From: Paraburkholderia saeva
GTDB taxonomy: Bacteria > Pseudomonadota > Gammaproteobacteria > Burkholderiales > Burkholderiaceae
Assembly: GCF_907164555.1 (NCBI RefSeq)
Contig: NZ_CAJQZC010000003.1
Coordinates: 124,001-188,000 of the forward strand
Reading direction: 5' to 3'
Length of the DNA: 64,000 nt
In this document: positions 27,955 to 36,845 of the stretch, piece by piece
Layout: the number at the start of each line of letters is the position of its first letter
How positions within the stretch are numbered: position 1 is the stretch's first letter
Position numbers and translations under genes: made by a program
Notes under the pieces: model-generated
Databases searched by the model: none
The model's input: only the letters and a program-made list of their open reading frames with translations
What the model was told of the DNA's origin: nothing

Positions 27955-29295
27955 ATGCACGCTCCGCCATTTCGTCTCGCTACCGTGCCAGGCATCAATC
28001 AGCCGGAAAGAGAGGCTACTGGAAGCTATCCGCGTGCGGGCGATGCATGCTGCCAGCCCACGCAATCGCAGCTAACGAGCCGGAGACGTCGTGCGCGCCT
28101 CGCCGAACTCGATTCGCATCTGCATTGCTCGGTGATCGGTACCTGCCTGACGACGCACGAGCTGCGCAAGCTGGTACCGAAATTCACCGGTCTGGACCGG
28201 CAAAAAGCGAGCGATCTGGAAATACACCACGCGGCCGTCGAGCTTGCCATCGAAGGCGGCGCGGGCGGCAAGGCGTTGCACAAGGCGCTGGACGAGCGCT
28301 ACGCGGGCGCCATCCGTCGTTTTGACAAGGCGCGCGATGCCGAAGCGCTCCTCGCCATGTGGGACGAAGCGCTCAAGAGCGGCGACATTCCGCCTGCTTA
28401 CTGGGCGTTGATGACGCATCCGCAAGCCACGATGCACGAGCGGCAGGCCGCATTCGGCGAGTTGCACATGCTGTCGCATCTGGTGGGCGCAGCGAACCGC
28501 GCCGATATTCGTCGCCTTGTCGCGCTGGAAGCGGAAAACGCGACGTTGCGCGAAAGGGTCGAGCGCCAGCAGAAGCGTCTTCACGAAATGAGCATCCAGC
28601 GGGATGCATCGACTCGCGAACTTTCGGCGCAGATTGCGCAGTTGACGGCGCAACTCGAGCGCAGGGGCGTGAGCGACGAAGCGGGCCTTCAATCCGAGGT
28701 GTCGACGCTGCGCGAGGCGCTTGCGTCACGCGATGCGCGTCTTGCGCTTCACACGAGCCGGCGCGAGGCTGCCGAACAGCGCGCCGCAAAAGAGCAGGAG
28801 CACGCGCAGGCGCTACGCGAGAGTCTTGACGAGGCGCTCGCGCTGCTCGATGTCGTGCAGGCTGAAGCGGGCGCCATGGAGCGAACGATGCAGCTTTCCG
28901 CTGAAGCGCCGGACGCGCATCAGGCGCTCGTTGATGCGATTAGCGGCAAGCGGATCGTCTACGTGGGCGGGCGGCCGGGCTCGAACGCCGCGCTCAGACG
29001 CATCGTCGAATCGGCGGGCGGAGCGTTGACACTGCACGACGGTGGCGTGGAAGACAGAAAAGGCCTGCTGGCCGCAGCGTTGCCGCATGCCGACATGGTC
29101 GTTTTCCCGGTCGACTGCGTGGATCACGATTCGATGAACATGCTAAAGCGCGTGTGCGAACGGCATCAGGTCACGTACTACCCGTTGCGTACCGCCAGCA
29201 TCGCAAGCTTTGTCGAACGGGTGACGCGTGCCCATGCGGCGTCCCAGGCGACTGGCGCACCGCGCGCCTCACGGTTTTGTCTGCGCCACGGATGA
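27955..29295 (+). CDS. DUF2325 domain-containing coiled-coil protein
   Basis: A 446-residue protein of unknown function. The N-terminal part (about residues 55-160) is helical and contains CSVIGTCLTTHELRKL. A long Arg/Glu/Gln/Ala-rich region with heptad character (about 185-305) should form a coiled coil. The C-terminal about 95 residues match DUF2325: RIVYVGGRPGSNAALRRIVE, the HADMVVFPVDCVDHDS segment and KRVCERHQVTYYPLR, a small Rossmann-like fold. The start is ATG 27955 with GAGG upstream. It lies next to a short modE, nifQ and a molybdenum oxidoreductase on the opposite strand and has a ModE-like dyad upstream, suggesting a link to molybdenum. Confidence 0.85.
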   Translation: MHAPPFRLATVPGINQPEREATGSYPRAGDACCQPTQSQLTSRRRRARLAELDSHLHCSVIGTCLTTHELRKLVPKFTGLDRQKASDLEIHHAAVELAIEGGAGGKALHKALDERYAGAIRRFDKARDAEALLAMWDEALKSGDIPPAYWALMTHPQATMHERQAAFGELHMLSHLVGAANRADIRRLVALEAENATLRERVERQQKRLHEMSIQRDASTRELSAQIAQLTAQLERRGVSDEAGLQSEVSTLREALASRDARLALHTSRREAAEQRAAKEQEHAQALRESLDEALALLDVVQAEAGAMERTMQLSAEAPDAHQALVDAISGKRIVYVGGRPGSNAALRRIVESAGGALTLHDGGVEDRKGLLAAALPHADMVVFPVDCVDHDSMNMLKRVCERHQVTYYPLRTASIASFVERVTRAHAASQATGAPRASRFCLRHG

Positions 29296-29330
29296 CGACA
29301 AACGCGTGCTACGGGCCGTGACCGGTCGCT

Positions 29331-29720
29331 TCAGCGTTTGACGAGTTTTGTCAGCGCCGTGATCTGGGTTGCGCATGCCGCGGCGGCCTCTCTTTCGATG
29401 TCACGGTAAAGCCGGATAATTTCTTCGCCGACTGGGGTGAGGACGCTGCCGCCGCCGCTCTGCCCGCCGTGTTCCGAGACGGTAGCGGGAGACTTGAGCG
29501 AGCGGTTGAGTTCGTCCATCAGCAGCCACGCGCGACGATACGACATGTTGAGGCTGCGTGCCGCTGCCGAAATCGACCCGTGCTCCTGCACGGCTTCGAG
29601 CAGCGAGACCTTGCCGGGCCCGAGCGCGATCGTCCCCGCCTGCTGGATGCGCATGCGAAAGCGCACCTCCGGCCGGGAAGCTTTTGCCGGATTTTTCATG
29701 TTGTCTGCGGGTTTAGCCAT
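29331..29720 (-). CDS. Short ModE-type winged-helix regulator without Mop domains
   Basis: A 129-residue protein equivalent to the N-terminal DNA-binding half of ModE. It contains LGPGKVSLLEAVQEHGSISAAARSLNMSYRRAWLLMDELN, typical of ModE/LysR-like winged helices, then HGGQSGGGSVLTP. It ends after one helix and lacks the molybdate-binding di-Mop region. A separate di-Mop protein is encoded three genes upstream (31244-31672), so the pair may be a split ModE. ATG 29720 is chosen; an upstream ATG (29747) adds nine residues. It is the last gene of the minus-strand run with nifQ and the sulfite-oxidase-fold gene. Confidence 0.85.
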   Translation of the reverse strand: MAKPADNMKNPAKASRPEVRFRMRIQQAGTIALGPGKVSLLEAVQEHGSISAAARSLNMSYRRAWLLMDELNRSLKSPATVSEHGGQSGGGSVLTPVGEEIIRLYRDIEREAAAACATQITALTKLVKR

Positions 29721-29768
29721 GCGCGAAAGCATACACGATGGCGACACGCTTTCAGGCGGCTCTACGCT

Positions 29769-30359
29769 TCAATGTCCGTGCGGAAAGCAGAAGCCAAAGT
29801 CTTCGCATCCGGGGCAACCCGGTGCCGGTCCCGGCGCCCTTCCTTGAGCAAGCGCGAGTTCTCGCGCTAGAAACTTCTTCCATCGCAGGTTAGTGGTATT
29901 GCGGATGACGAGCGTCGGAAAATAACGCCCGAGCATCGCGGTCACGTCGTCGCGGCCACTCAGGCCGAGATCGCGCCACAAATGATCCGGCCTCAAACAC
30001 GCATGCGCGACGATCTCAGCAACGCAGCGCGTGTCGTCTTCGTTTGCCGCCGGGTTGGCGTGCGCCAGAAGCAACGCGGTTAGCGCGCGCAAGAAATCTG
30101 CGTGCGCTGTAGCGGGCAGGGTAACTGGCAGCACTGGAATGTGCGGAGGTGTCGCAGCGCCAGGGAAGTGTCGTCTAAACAGGCCGTGCAGGTCGTTTTG
30201 CGGGACACCGAGCAGTGCGATTTCGCCGCGTACTTCGCGCGCGGCAATCAGGCGCGCAAACAATTGTGCGTCCAGTGTGAGAAATTTGTCCGTTGCAGCA
30301 AGCAGTTCGTCCACGCGTGTTGCGCAGGCTTGATCGAGGCTTGACGCGTGCTCGCTCAT
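29769..30359 (-). CDS. nifQ: NifQ family molybdenum-handling protein
   Basis: A 196-residue protein with the NifQ signature at the C-terminus: C182-x2-C185-x5-C191 in PGCPGCEDFGFCFP. The body also resembles the family, with RGEIALLGVPQNDLHGLFRRHF, HLWRDLGLSGRDDVTAMLGRYFP and NTTNLRWKKFL. In nitrogen fixers NifQ is an iron-sulfur protein that passes a Mo-Fe-S unit to FeMo-cofactor synthesis. No nif gene is visible here, and the neighbours are a Mo-type oxidoreductase, a short ModE and a molbindin. A general molybdenum-donor role is therefore inferred. It begins 18 nt after the stop of the oxidoreductase gene. Confidence 0.85.
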   Translation of the reverse strand: MSEHASSLDQACATRVDELLAATDKFLTLDAQLFARLIAAREVRGEIALLGVPQNDLHGLFRRHFPGAATPPHIPVLPVTLPATAHADFLRALTALLLAHANPAANEDDTRCVAEIVAHACLRPDHLWRDLGLSGRDDVTAMLGRYFPTLVIRNTTNLRWKKFLARELALAQGRAPGPAPGCPGCEDFGFCFPHGH

Positions 30360-30377
30360 GAAGTCTTCGCAACGGAC

Positions 30378-30902
30378 CTAAGGCCTGAGCACCCGCGTTT
30401 CAATACGCGCGAGCCGCTTGACATGACGCGGCGCGGGCAGAATGTCGGCGCCGGAGTAGAGCACGGGCGCGCCTTGCTCCGCGTCGAGCGACTGGCCGCC
30501 GCATTCGTACGCAACCAGCACCTGTTCGCCCACCGGCGTATTGAACAGTTCGTGCCAGGAAAACGTGACGGCATAGCCGTCGTGGGCGCTTGCGATCATG
30601 ACCATCCGCTTGAAATCGCCCGGCGAATCGCAGCGCAGGCCGGCAAGTTTGATGAGTTCTTTCAGCAGAACGCCGCGATAACGATCGATCGTGCGAATAA
30701 ACCTGTTAGTCGTGAAGCACCGCAGGTCGAACGGGTCGGCGAATACGCTGGTGTACGTCCGCAGATCGTCGACCGAAAATGACATCGGGCGCAAGACGTC
30801 TCCCGTCAGCGAGATGACGCCGGGCGTTGCGTCCGACGTAATCGCCGATGCTGCCGGTGCCGTGACGTGCTCAAGTTTTGCCGCGCTGTCAGCCGTACCC
30901 AT
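30378..30902 (-). CDS. Sulfite-oxidase-fold molybdopterin-binding protein
   Basis: A 174-residue protein resembling the oxidoreductase molybdopterin-binding (SUOX) fold, with TGDVLRPMSFSVDDL, the cysteine in LRCFTTNRFIR where the family has its Mo-ligating Cys, YRGVLLKELI, MVMIASAHDGYAVTFSWHEL and LVAYECGGQSL. No signal peptide and no haem or dimerisation domain are present, so it is a minimal cytosolic form; the substrate is unknown. The start at ATG 30902 follows a promoter region with a ModE-type dyad 36 nt upstream. It leads nifQ and the short modE gene on the minus strand. Confidence 0.78.
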   Translation of the reverse strand: MGTADSAAKLEHVTAPAASAITSDATPGVISLTGDVLRPMSFSVDDLRTYTSVFADPFDLRCFTTNRFIRTIDRYRGVLLKELIKLAGLRCDSPGDFKRMVMIASAHDGYAVTFSWHELFNTPVGEQVLVAYECGGQSLDAEQGAPVLYSGADILPAPRHVKRLARIETRVLRP

Positions 30903-31243
30903 CTTCGACCCTCCGCCGGCATGGCCGGCTTGTTCATCGTTATGTCTGTGGGTATATTACGCTGCGACCGGATGCGAATGCACGTCGGATCGCACGATAT
31001 GCATCATATCCACCGGCATATTCCGATCTTTGCACTCCGCGGCGCGTGGCTGCGCGGGTAGCGTTCACGTTGGGCCGCTGCGCATCGTCGTGAACGCGTA
31101 GCCGAAGTGGGATTGCGTCACGCGCGCTGCTGTACGCGGTCGATCGCGCGGCGAAGGGCGGCACGCGCCGCGTGCGCACGCTTCCGCTTAAATGAAACGT
31201 GTGCCGGCCGCCATTGCGACAGCCGGCACTAGACGCAAAACGC
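30903..31243 (-). promoter_or_regulatory. Control region of the Mo-oxidoreductase/nifQ/modE genes
   Basis: These 341 nt contain no gene. Besides the ModE-type dyad at 30938-30961 there is a second inverted repeat, GATATG-CAT-CATATC, at 30996-31010, about 95 nt before the ATG at 30902. The part nearer the di-Mop stop (31100-31243) shows nothing I can interpret. Confidence 0.5.
30938..30961. promoter_or_regulatory. ModE-type operator upstream of the sulfite-oxidase-fold gene
   Basis: A 24-bp dyad with half-sites CGTTATGTC and TATATTACG around a 6-bp centre. One half-site (read as CGTAATATA) is identical over 9 bp to a half-site of the dyad before modA (62849-62872). Reverse-complemented, the two whole sites agree at 18 of 24 positions by my count. 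Known ModE operators have the same length and CGTTATAT-like arms. It lies 36 nt upstream of the ATG, where a -10/-35 would be expected, so Mo-dependent control is likely. Confidence 0.75.
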
Positions 31244-31672
31244 TTACTGGTCGACGCCGACGATTACGCTCGACGCCTTGAAGATCGCTGCTGCTGCCTT
31301 ACCGCTGGCGAGGCCGAGGCGGTCGACGCTGTCGTTGGTGATGATTGCCGCGATCTGCGCGCCGCCGGCTGCGGCGATGATGACCTCGGCGTTGACCGCA
31401 CCCTTGTTCACGGACGAAACCGTGCCCGAGACAACGTTACGCGCCGACACCTTGCTGCCGTCGACATCCACCATCACGAGCACCGACGACGCCTTCACCA
31501 GCGCAAACGCCGGTTTGCCGGCTGCAAGCCCGAGTGCTGCGGCACTGCCGTGCGTGATGATCGCGACGATATCGAGGCCGTCCTGCGTGCGCAGTGAGAC
31601 TTCGTCGTTGACGGCGCCAGCCTTGACGCTCGTCACCTGACCGGAAAAATGATTACGGGCGCTGGTTCGCAT
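31244..31672 (-). CDS. mop: Di-Mop molbindin
   Basis: A 142-residue cytosolic molybdate-binding protein made of two Mop (TOBE) repeats. The first begins TSARNHFSGQVTSVKAGAVNDEVSL and the second SARNVVSGTVSSVNKGAVNAEV; each ends with a KASSV(I/L) strand. Such proteins assemble into small oligomers that store or buffer molybdate. It closely resembles the C-terminal half of the full-length ModE encoded at 59755-60627. The ATG at 31672 has GGAG upstream; a longer frame to 31762 overlaps treY and is rejected. It lies 86 nt downstream of treY on the same strand and 341 nt before the Mo-oxidoreductase gene. Confidence 0.92.
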   Translation of the reverse strand: MRTSARNHFSGQVTSVKAGAVNDEVSLRTQDGLDIVAIITHGSAAALGLAAGKPAFALVKASSVLVMVDVDGSKVSARNVVSGTVSSVNKGAVNAEVIIAAAGGAQIAAIITNDSVDRLGLASGKAAAAIFKASSVIVGVDQ

Positions 31673-31758
31673 GTTTGTCTCCGTGTGGAATTCCCGTCGG
31701 ATGAATCGGGGAAGATCGGGTTGGGAAAGCTGACAAAGTGTACCCGAAGCGCTCCCGC

Positions 31759-34653
31759 TCACACCGGCGGTACGCCTTCTTCGACCAGCATCGCAACGGG
31801 CAACGCTGTGAGCGCATCGCGCAGATACAGCAGGCCGGATTCATCGACCCTGGGTGCGCCCGGGCTCAACCAGTCGAACAGCGCGCGCGCAGCGAGCGCC
31901 TCAGGCATCTCGATGGCCGTATCGCCCCAGCGTTCGGGCGTGACGAGCGGCGTGTCCGCGCCCGGGTCGAGCAAGGTCGCGGCGAGGCGCGTGGCAATGA
32001 CGACGCCATACGCGTTGCCGTAGCGTCGCGCGAACGCGATCACATGCGCGGCCTGGCTGCCACGAACCCGCAGCGGCATGTATACGCCCTGATCGGGCAG
32101 CGCGGGAAGGTGCGTGCGCAACGCGAGCATGCGTTGCACGACGCCCAGCTTCACGCGACCGTCGCGCCAGTTGGCAAGCTGCTCAGAAGGCGGCGTGGCA
32201 ACGAGCCATGCGTGCCGTTGCGCGAAATCGACGGGTCGCCGGTTGTCGGGATCGACGAGACTGAAGTCCCACAACTCGGTGCCCTGATACAGATCGGGCA
32301 CACCCGGCGACGCGAGACGCAGCACCGTCTGCTGCAGGCTGTTGATCGCGCCCGCCGCGCTGATCCGCTCGACGAAAGCATGCAGCTCGCGCAGAAAGCC
32401 GTCGCGTCGTTGAGGTGCGAGCACATCGAAGAGAAAATCGCGGCAGGCGTTTTCATAGGTTTCGTCGGGCGCGAGCCAGTTGGTGCGCAACTTTGCTTCA
32501 CGCAACGCCTTCAGCTGCCATCGCGCGACGCGTTCGGCGAGCGCCTTGACGCCTGCCTCATCGTCAGGCGCGAGGTCGATCGGCCAGCAGCCGACGAGCG
32601 TCTGATACAGCATCGCTTCCGCATCGGGACCCGGTGCCCAGTGTTGCGCGCCGGCCGCGGCTTCCGCTGTGTCCGGCGTGTCGCGCAAAACGCGATCATG
32701 GCCGCCCGTCTCGCGACGTTGCGGTGCGTTCAAGGTCGACCAGCCGCGCAGCGTCGCGCCCCATTCCTGCGGAATTTCGCTCAGCACGGCAAGGCGCGCG
32801 CGCATGTCCTCACCGCGTTTGTGATCGTGCGTCGCGGTGGCGAGCATCGCGTGCGGAAAACGTAGCGCGCGTTCGCGATTGGCTGCATGAAACTGCTCGA
32901 CCGTCAGCGCGAATTCGCCCGGGTCGGCGCCCACCTCGTTGCGGGACAGCAGACGCCCATAGCGGTAGCACGCGGTATCTTCGATTCCTTTCGCCGCGAC
33001 GGGCGCGGTCAGCTGCGAGAAGACCGTTTGCGCGGTACGCCGCGACGATCCCGAATGACTGGGCGCATTGCCACCGTTTCCGCCCGGCTGCGCGGAGGGC
33101 GAACGCGCGGCAGTATTGTTGGTGGCGTCATCTGCCTGCTGCGCACCGCCGAGCCATTCACCGATGCGTTCCAGCACGCCGTGATCGCCGCGCGGGAGCA
33201 CGCGCTTCGCGGCGTCGAACGCCTGATTGAAGTAGCGGTTGTCGACTTCGCTACGCACGCTGTTTTGCGGATAGATACGGTACACCGGAAAATGCACCAC
33301 CAGTTCGGCCAGCGCGCGACGGATCGCGGTGAACGCGTAGTCGCGCGTCGACAACTGGTCGCGTGCAATACGATGCAGCGCACGCGCCGCACGATCCAGC
33401 TCTGTCGCGAGGTTCTCGGTCAGGATCTTGCGACGCGCGATCAATGCTTCGTCCGCGAACGACGGGCTGCGTCCCGTGAGTTCCGCCCACGTGGCGGCGA
33501 GCGGCTCGGCGCCTCGCGGATCATGCAGCAGCGCGCCGACGTCGTTCATGAAGTCGTAGCCCGTCGTGCCGTCGACGGGCCAGTCATCGCGCAAGGGCTC
33601 GCCGCGCGCGAGGATTTTTTCGACGACGCAATACGGGTTGCCTTCACGCAGTTCGTTAAGCCGCTGGCGCAGCCGCTGACAATATTCGCGCGGCTCGGCG
33701 AGACCGTCGACATGATCGATCCGCACGCCGTCCACGATTCCTTCCGCGTACAGCCGGAAAATCAGCGCATGCACGGCATCGAACACCTCGGGGCGTTCAA
33801 CGCGCACACCCGCAAGCGTGCTGATGTCGAAAAAGCGCCGCCAGTTGACTTCGTCGGCGGCAGTGCGCCACCACGCGAGACGATAGTGCTGTCGTTCGAG
33901 CAACCGGTGCAGGCGCTCGCGCGTAACTGGCGCGTTGGCATCGAACGTTTCAAGCGCGGCTTCGATTCCCGCCAGCCCGTTTTGCGCGACGTACGTGCGC
34001 AACGCCTCGATGCCTTCGGCGGCGCGGGGCTGGTCGGCGGGCTGCGTGGTGACGCCGTTGAAGCGCTCTGCAAGCGCGGCCAGATCGGCGCGGTCGGCGG
34101 CTTTCAGGATGCTCGCGTATTCGATCGGGCACACCGGAAACACGTGGTCGTGATACGCGACGTAAAAGCGACCCGTATCGGCGGCGAAGCGCAACACAAT
34201 CTGGCCGGCCGCGAGTTCGTCGCCATACGCAGTGCCGAGGCACGGCAGCAGCACCTTGCCGCGCAGCGCCGGATCGGGCGAATGCCAGTCGACGTCGAAA
34301 TGCCGCGCGTACGCGCTATGCCGTCCCCATTCGAGAATGTCCTGCCACCACGCGTTGCCCGAGCCGCCGACGCCCATGTGATTCGGTACGACATCGACGA
34401 TAAGCCCCATGCCGTGCGCGTGCAGTTTATCGGCGAGCCGTCTGAGCGCCGCCTCGCCGCCAAGTTCTGCATTGACCTGCGTGTAATCGATGGTGTCGTA
34501 GCCGTGCGTCGAGCCGGGCCCGGCGGTGGTAACCGGTGAAGCGTACAGGTGGCTGATGCCTAAGGCCGCGAAGTATTCGACGTGCGCGAGCGCATCGTCG
34601 AACGTAAAGTCGCGATGGAACTGCAGTCTGAGCGTGGAGCGTGGAACAGTCAT
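31759..34653 (-). CDS. treY: Maltooligosyl trehalose synthase
   Basis: TreY isomerises the reducing-end alpha-1,4 bond of maltodextrins to an alpha,alpha-1,1 bond, making maltooligosyl trehalose for TreZ. The 964-residue GH13 protein shows the GH13 regions VVPNHMG, DGVRIDHVDGL (nucleophile Asp), CVVEKIL (acid/base Glu) and, later, TATHDHKRGED with the third acid. The insert with AAKGIEDTACYRY is typical of TreY. Its length is a little above the usual 700-950. The ATG at 34653 overlaps the malQ stop as ATGA, so it is translationally coupled. Confidence 0.96.
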   Translation of the reverse strand: MTVPRSTLRLQFHRDFTFDDALAHVEYFAALGISHLYASPVTTAGPGSTHGYDTIDYTQVNAELGGEAALRRLADKLHAHGMGLIVDVVPNHMGVGGSGNAWWQDILEWGRHSAYARHFDVDWHSPDPALRGKVLLPCLGTAYGDELAAGQIVLRFAADTGRFYVAYHDHVFPVCPIEYASILKAADRADLAALAERFNGVTTQPADQPRAAEGIEALRTYVAQNGLAGIEAALETFDANAPVTRERLHRLLERQHYRLAWWRTAADEVNWRRFFDISTLAGVRVERPEVFDAVHALIFRLYAEGIVDGVRIDHVDGLAEPREYCQRLRQRLNELREGNPYCVVEKILARGEPLRDDWPVDGTTGYDFMNDVGALLHDPRGAEPLAATWAELTGRSPSFADEALIARRKILTENLATELDRAARALHRIARDQLSTRDYAFTAIRRALAELVVHFPVYRIYPQNSVRSEVDNRYFNQAFDAAKRVLPRGDHGVLERIGEWLGGAQQADDATNNTAARSPSAQPGGNGGNAPSHSGSSRRTAQTVFSQLTAPVAAKGIEDTACYRYGRLLSRNEVGADPGEFALTVEQFHAANRERALRFPHAMLATATHDHKRGEDMRARLAVLSEIPQEWGATLRGWSTLNAPQRRETGGHDRVLRDTPDTAEAAAGAQHWAPGPDAEAMLYQTLVGCWPIDLAPDDEAGVKALAERVARWQLKALREAKLRTNWLAPDETYENACRDFLFDVLAPQRRDGFLRELHAFVERISAAGAINSLQQTVLRLASPGVPDLYQGTELWDFSLVDPDNRRPVDFAQRHAWLVATPPSEQLANWRDGRVKLGVVQRMLALRTHLPALPDQGVYMPLRVRGSQAAHVIAFARRYGNAYGVVIATRLAATLLDPGADTPLVTPERWGDTAIEMPEALAARALFDWLSPGAPRVDESGLLYLRDALTALPVAMLVEEGVPPV

Positions 34654-36845
34654 GGCAGGTCAGACGGTGAAGAAGCAGAGTTGGAAGCCGGCGCGGATGC
34701 GGCGCGCCTCGCAGCGACCGCGCGCAGCCGGTCGCAGAACGTCGCGTCCCTGAAGAGCTCATCGACCGGTGGCGCGAGACGGCGGCGCCAGTTCGGATGT
34801 TCGTCGATGGAGCCGGGCAGATTGGGTTGATCCGCGAGCGCGAGCAGATCCTCAAGTGGACACGTGACCAGTACCGCGGGCGTCATCGCGACATAGGCCA
34901 GCGCCTCGTCGACGGGCGGCTGGTCGAGCGGCGGCGCGGGCACGTCGTGAGGTGCGAGGCCAGCGGCCTGGAACGCGCGCCACAACGCGGCGCGATCGCC
35001 CGCGCGTTCGTCGTGCGCGAGCGCGACCGGATCGCGGCCGTCGGCACGCGCCGAGGTCTGGCCGATGCGGTTGCGCCAGTCGATATCCGCGCCGAGCCAC
35101 CAGCCGGCCACCGTCGGCAGATCGTGCGTCGTCGTGGTCGATACGGCGTCGCGGTCCCAGTGTTGCGGCGCCTTGAAGCCCTGGCCCCAACCGGCGTGCT
35201 CGAACCACAGCACACGAATGCCCGACAGCCCGTGTTCTGTGAGCCGCTCGCGAAATCCCGGCGGCACGGTGCCGAGATCCTCGCCGATCACGATCGAACG
35301 ATGCCGCCACGATTCGAGCGCGATGAGCCGCAACATGTCTTCGAGCGGATAGCGCAGATACGCACCGTTCGCGGCTTTTTCGCCGTCGGGCACGAGCCAG
35401 AGCCGTCGCAGGCCGAGGATGTGATCGATCCGCACGCCGCCCGCATGCGCGAAGGCGGCACGCAGCATGTCGATGAATGCGGCGAAACCCTGCGTGCGCA
35501 TCGCGCGCGGCGAGAACGTGGTGAGCCCCCACGCCTGACCCGCCTGGTTGAACAGATCGGGCGGCGCGCCAACCGACACGCCCGTCAGCATTTCATCGCG
35601 ATACGACCATGCATGGCTGCCCGCACTGTCACATCCGACGGCGAGGTCCGCGATCAGGCCGACGGCCATGCCCGCGTCACGCGCGGCGTGCTGCGCGTGC
35701 GAGAGTCCCTTCGCGGCGAGCCATTGCAGGAACAGATGAAACTCGACTTCGTGACGATGCACCTGCGCGAACGCTTCGACTTCTTCGCTGCGCGGATCGC
35801 GCAGGTTTTCCGGCCAGTTGCGCCAGTGACCGTTACCGTCGGGCGCCGCGAGCTGCGCGGCCTGTAACGCCTCGAAGCGCGCGTGATCTTCGAGCGCGCG
35901 ACCGCCGCGTACGCAGAAGCCGTGAAATTCGAGCGCACGCGGCGCGTCCTGCGCACGTTCGTGCACGCAGAAATGCTCGAAGAGCGCGCGCAGGACTTTA
36001 AGCTTCAGAACGGCAGCAGCGGGCCAGTCGATCAGCGGTTGCGCTTCGAGTTGCGACCACGTCTGGCCCGCGTCCACCTGCGCGAGCGCGGCGCGCGCCA
36101 TGTCTGCACCGAACACCGCCGCAGGATCGATATGCAGCACGTTCAACCACAGCCGCGACGACGGCGAATACGGACTGAACCGCTCCGGCTCGGCGCTGAA
36201 CATCGCGTGCGTCGGGCTGACCGCGAGCGCATGTGCGCCGTGTTTCGCGCTTTCGATTGCGAGCGCGGCGAGCGCCGAATAATCGCCGATGCCGCCGTCG
36301 CCGGTGCGGTGCAGCCCGTATAGCTGCGCGGCCACGCCCCACAGCGGCGGCACGCTGGAGGCGTCTTCGTGCAGCGCGCGCCACGCGTCGGCGACGGTGT
36401 AGCAGCGCGTTGGCGCAACGGCGAGCGTCATGCGCTGCTCGTTGATCACGAGCGTGTGATAGCCCACTTCGCTGATCGGCGATAGCAGCGCAGCTTCGCC
36501 TTTGGGCGCCGTGAAGCGGCCATCGATGATCGCACCGCTTTCGAGTTCGATACGGTAGCGGCTGCCAGATTTCACGGCAGCGGCGGGCAGTGCGATACCG
36601 CGTTCGCATTCGGCGGTCATCAGCGGCGGCAACTTGCGTCCTGCCGTTTCCGCGTCGAGCGTGGCCGCGCTTTGTCTGAGTTGCGTGGCGCTGCCGCACG
36701 GCAGGCCCATGCGTTCGAGCAGCACGGCAAGCGTGCTGTCAGGCACGCGTTGCATTTCGCCGTGGGCGTTGCTCCATTCGACTTCAAAGCCTGCGCGTGC
36801 GGCGAGGCTTTCGAGCGTTTCGGTGGCGCGTCGGGTTGTGTTCAC
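34650..36845 (-). CDS. malQ: 4-alpha-glucanotransferase (amylomaltase)
   Basis: MalQ transfers alpha-1,4-glucan segments between maltodextrins, releasing glucose. The 731-residue GH77 protein has GVRIDHILGLRRLW with the nucleophile Asp, VIGEDLGTVPPGFRE with the acid/base Glu, and STTTHDLPTVAGWW with the third carboxylate. An N-terminal domain of about 150 residues is present, as in proteobacterial MalQ. The start is GTG 36845, chosen because its GTGA overlaps the treZ stop by four bases. A further upstream frame has no similarity. Its own stop overlaps the treY start in the same way. Confidence 0.95.
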   Translation of the reverse strand: MNTTRRATETLESLAARAGFEVEWSNAHGEMQRVPDSTLAVLLERMGLPCGSATQLRQSAATLDAETAGRKLPPLMTAECERGIALPAAAVKSGSRYRIELESGAIIDGRFTAPKGEAALLSPISEVGYHTLVINEQRMTLAVAPTRCYTVADAWRALHEDASSVPPLWGVAAQLYGLHRTGDGGIGDYSALAALAIESAKHGAHALAVSPTHAMFSAEPERFSPYSPSSRLWLNVLHIDPAAVFGADMARAALAQVDAGQTWSQLEAQPLIDWPAAAVLKLKVLRALFEHFCVHERAQDAPRALEFHGFCVRGGRALEDHARFEALQAAQLAAPDGNGHWRNWPENLRDPRSEEVEAFAQVHRHEVEFHLFLQWLAAKGLSHAQHAARDAGMAVGLIADLAVGCDSAGSHAWSYRDEMLTGVSVGAPPDLFNQAGQAWGLTTFSPRAMRTQGFAAFIDMLRAAFAHAGGVRIDHILGLRRLWLVPDGEKAANGAYLRYPLEDMLRLIALESWRHRSIVIGEDLGTVPPGFRERLTEHGLSGIRVLWFEHAGWGQGFKAPQHWDRDAVSTTTTHDLPTVAGWWLGADIDWRNRIGQTSARADGRDPVALAHDERAGDRAALWRAFQAAGLAPHDVPAPPLDQPPVDEALAYVAMTPAVLVTCPLEDLLALADQPNLPGSIDEHPNWRRRLAPPVDELFRDATFCDRLRAVAARRAASAPASNSASSPSDLP

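Noticed and set aside
30996..31010. GATATG-CAT-CATATC as a second ModE operator
   Set aside because: The arms lack the outer CG and the spacing is 3 instead of 6, so it does not match the other ModE dyads. It is noted only as an inverted repeat.
32887..34539. 550-codon plus-strand frame opposite treY
   Set aside because: Antisense shadow of treY caused by GC bias.
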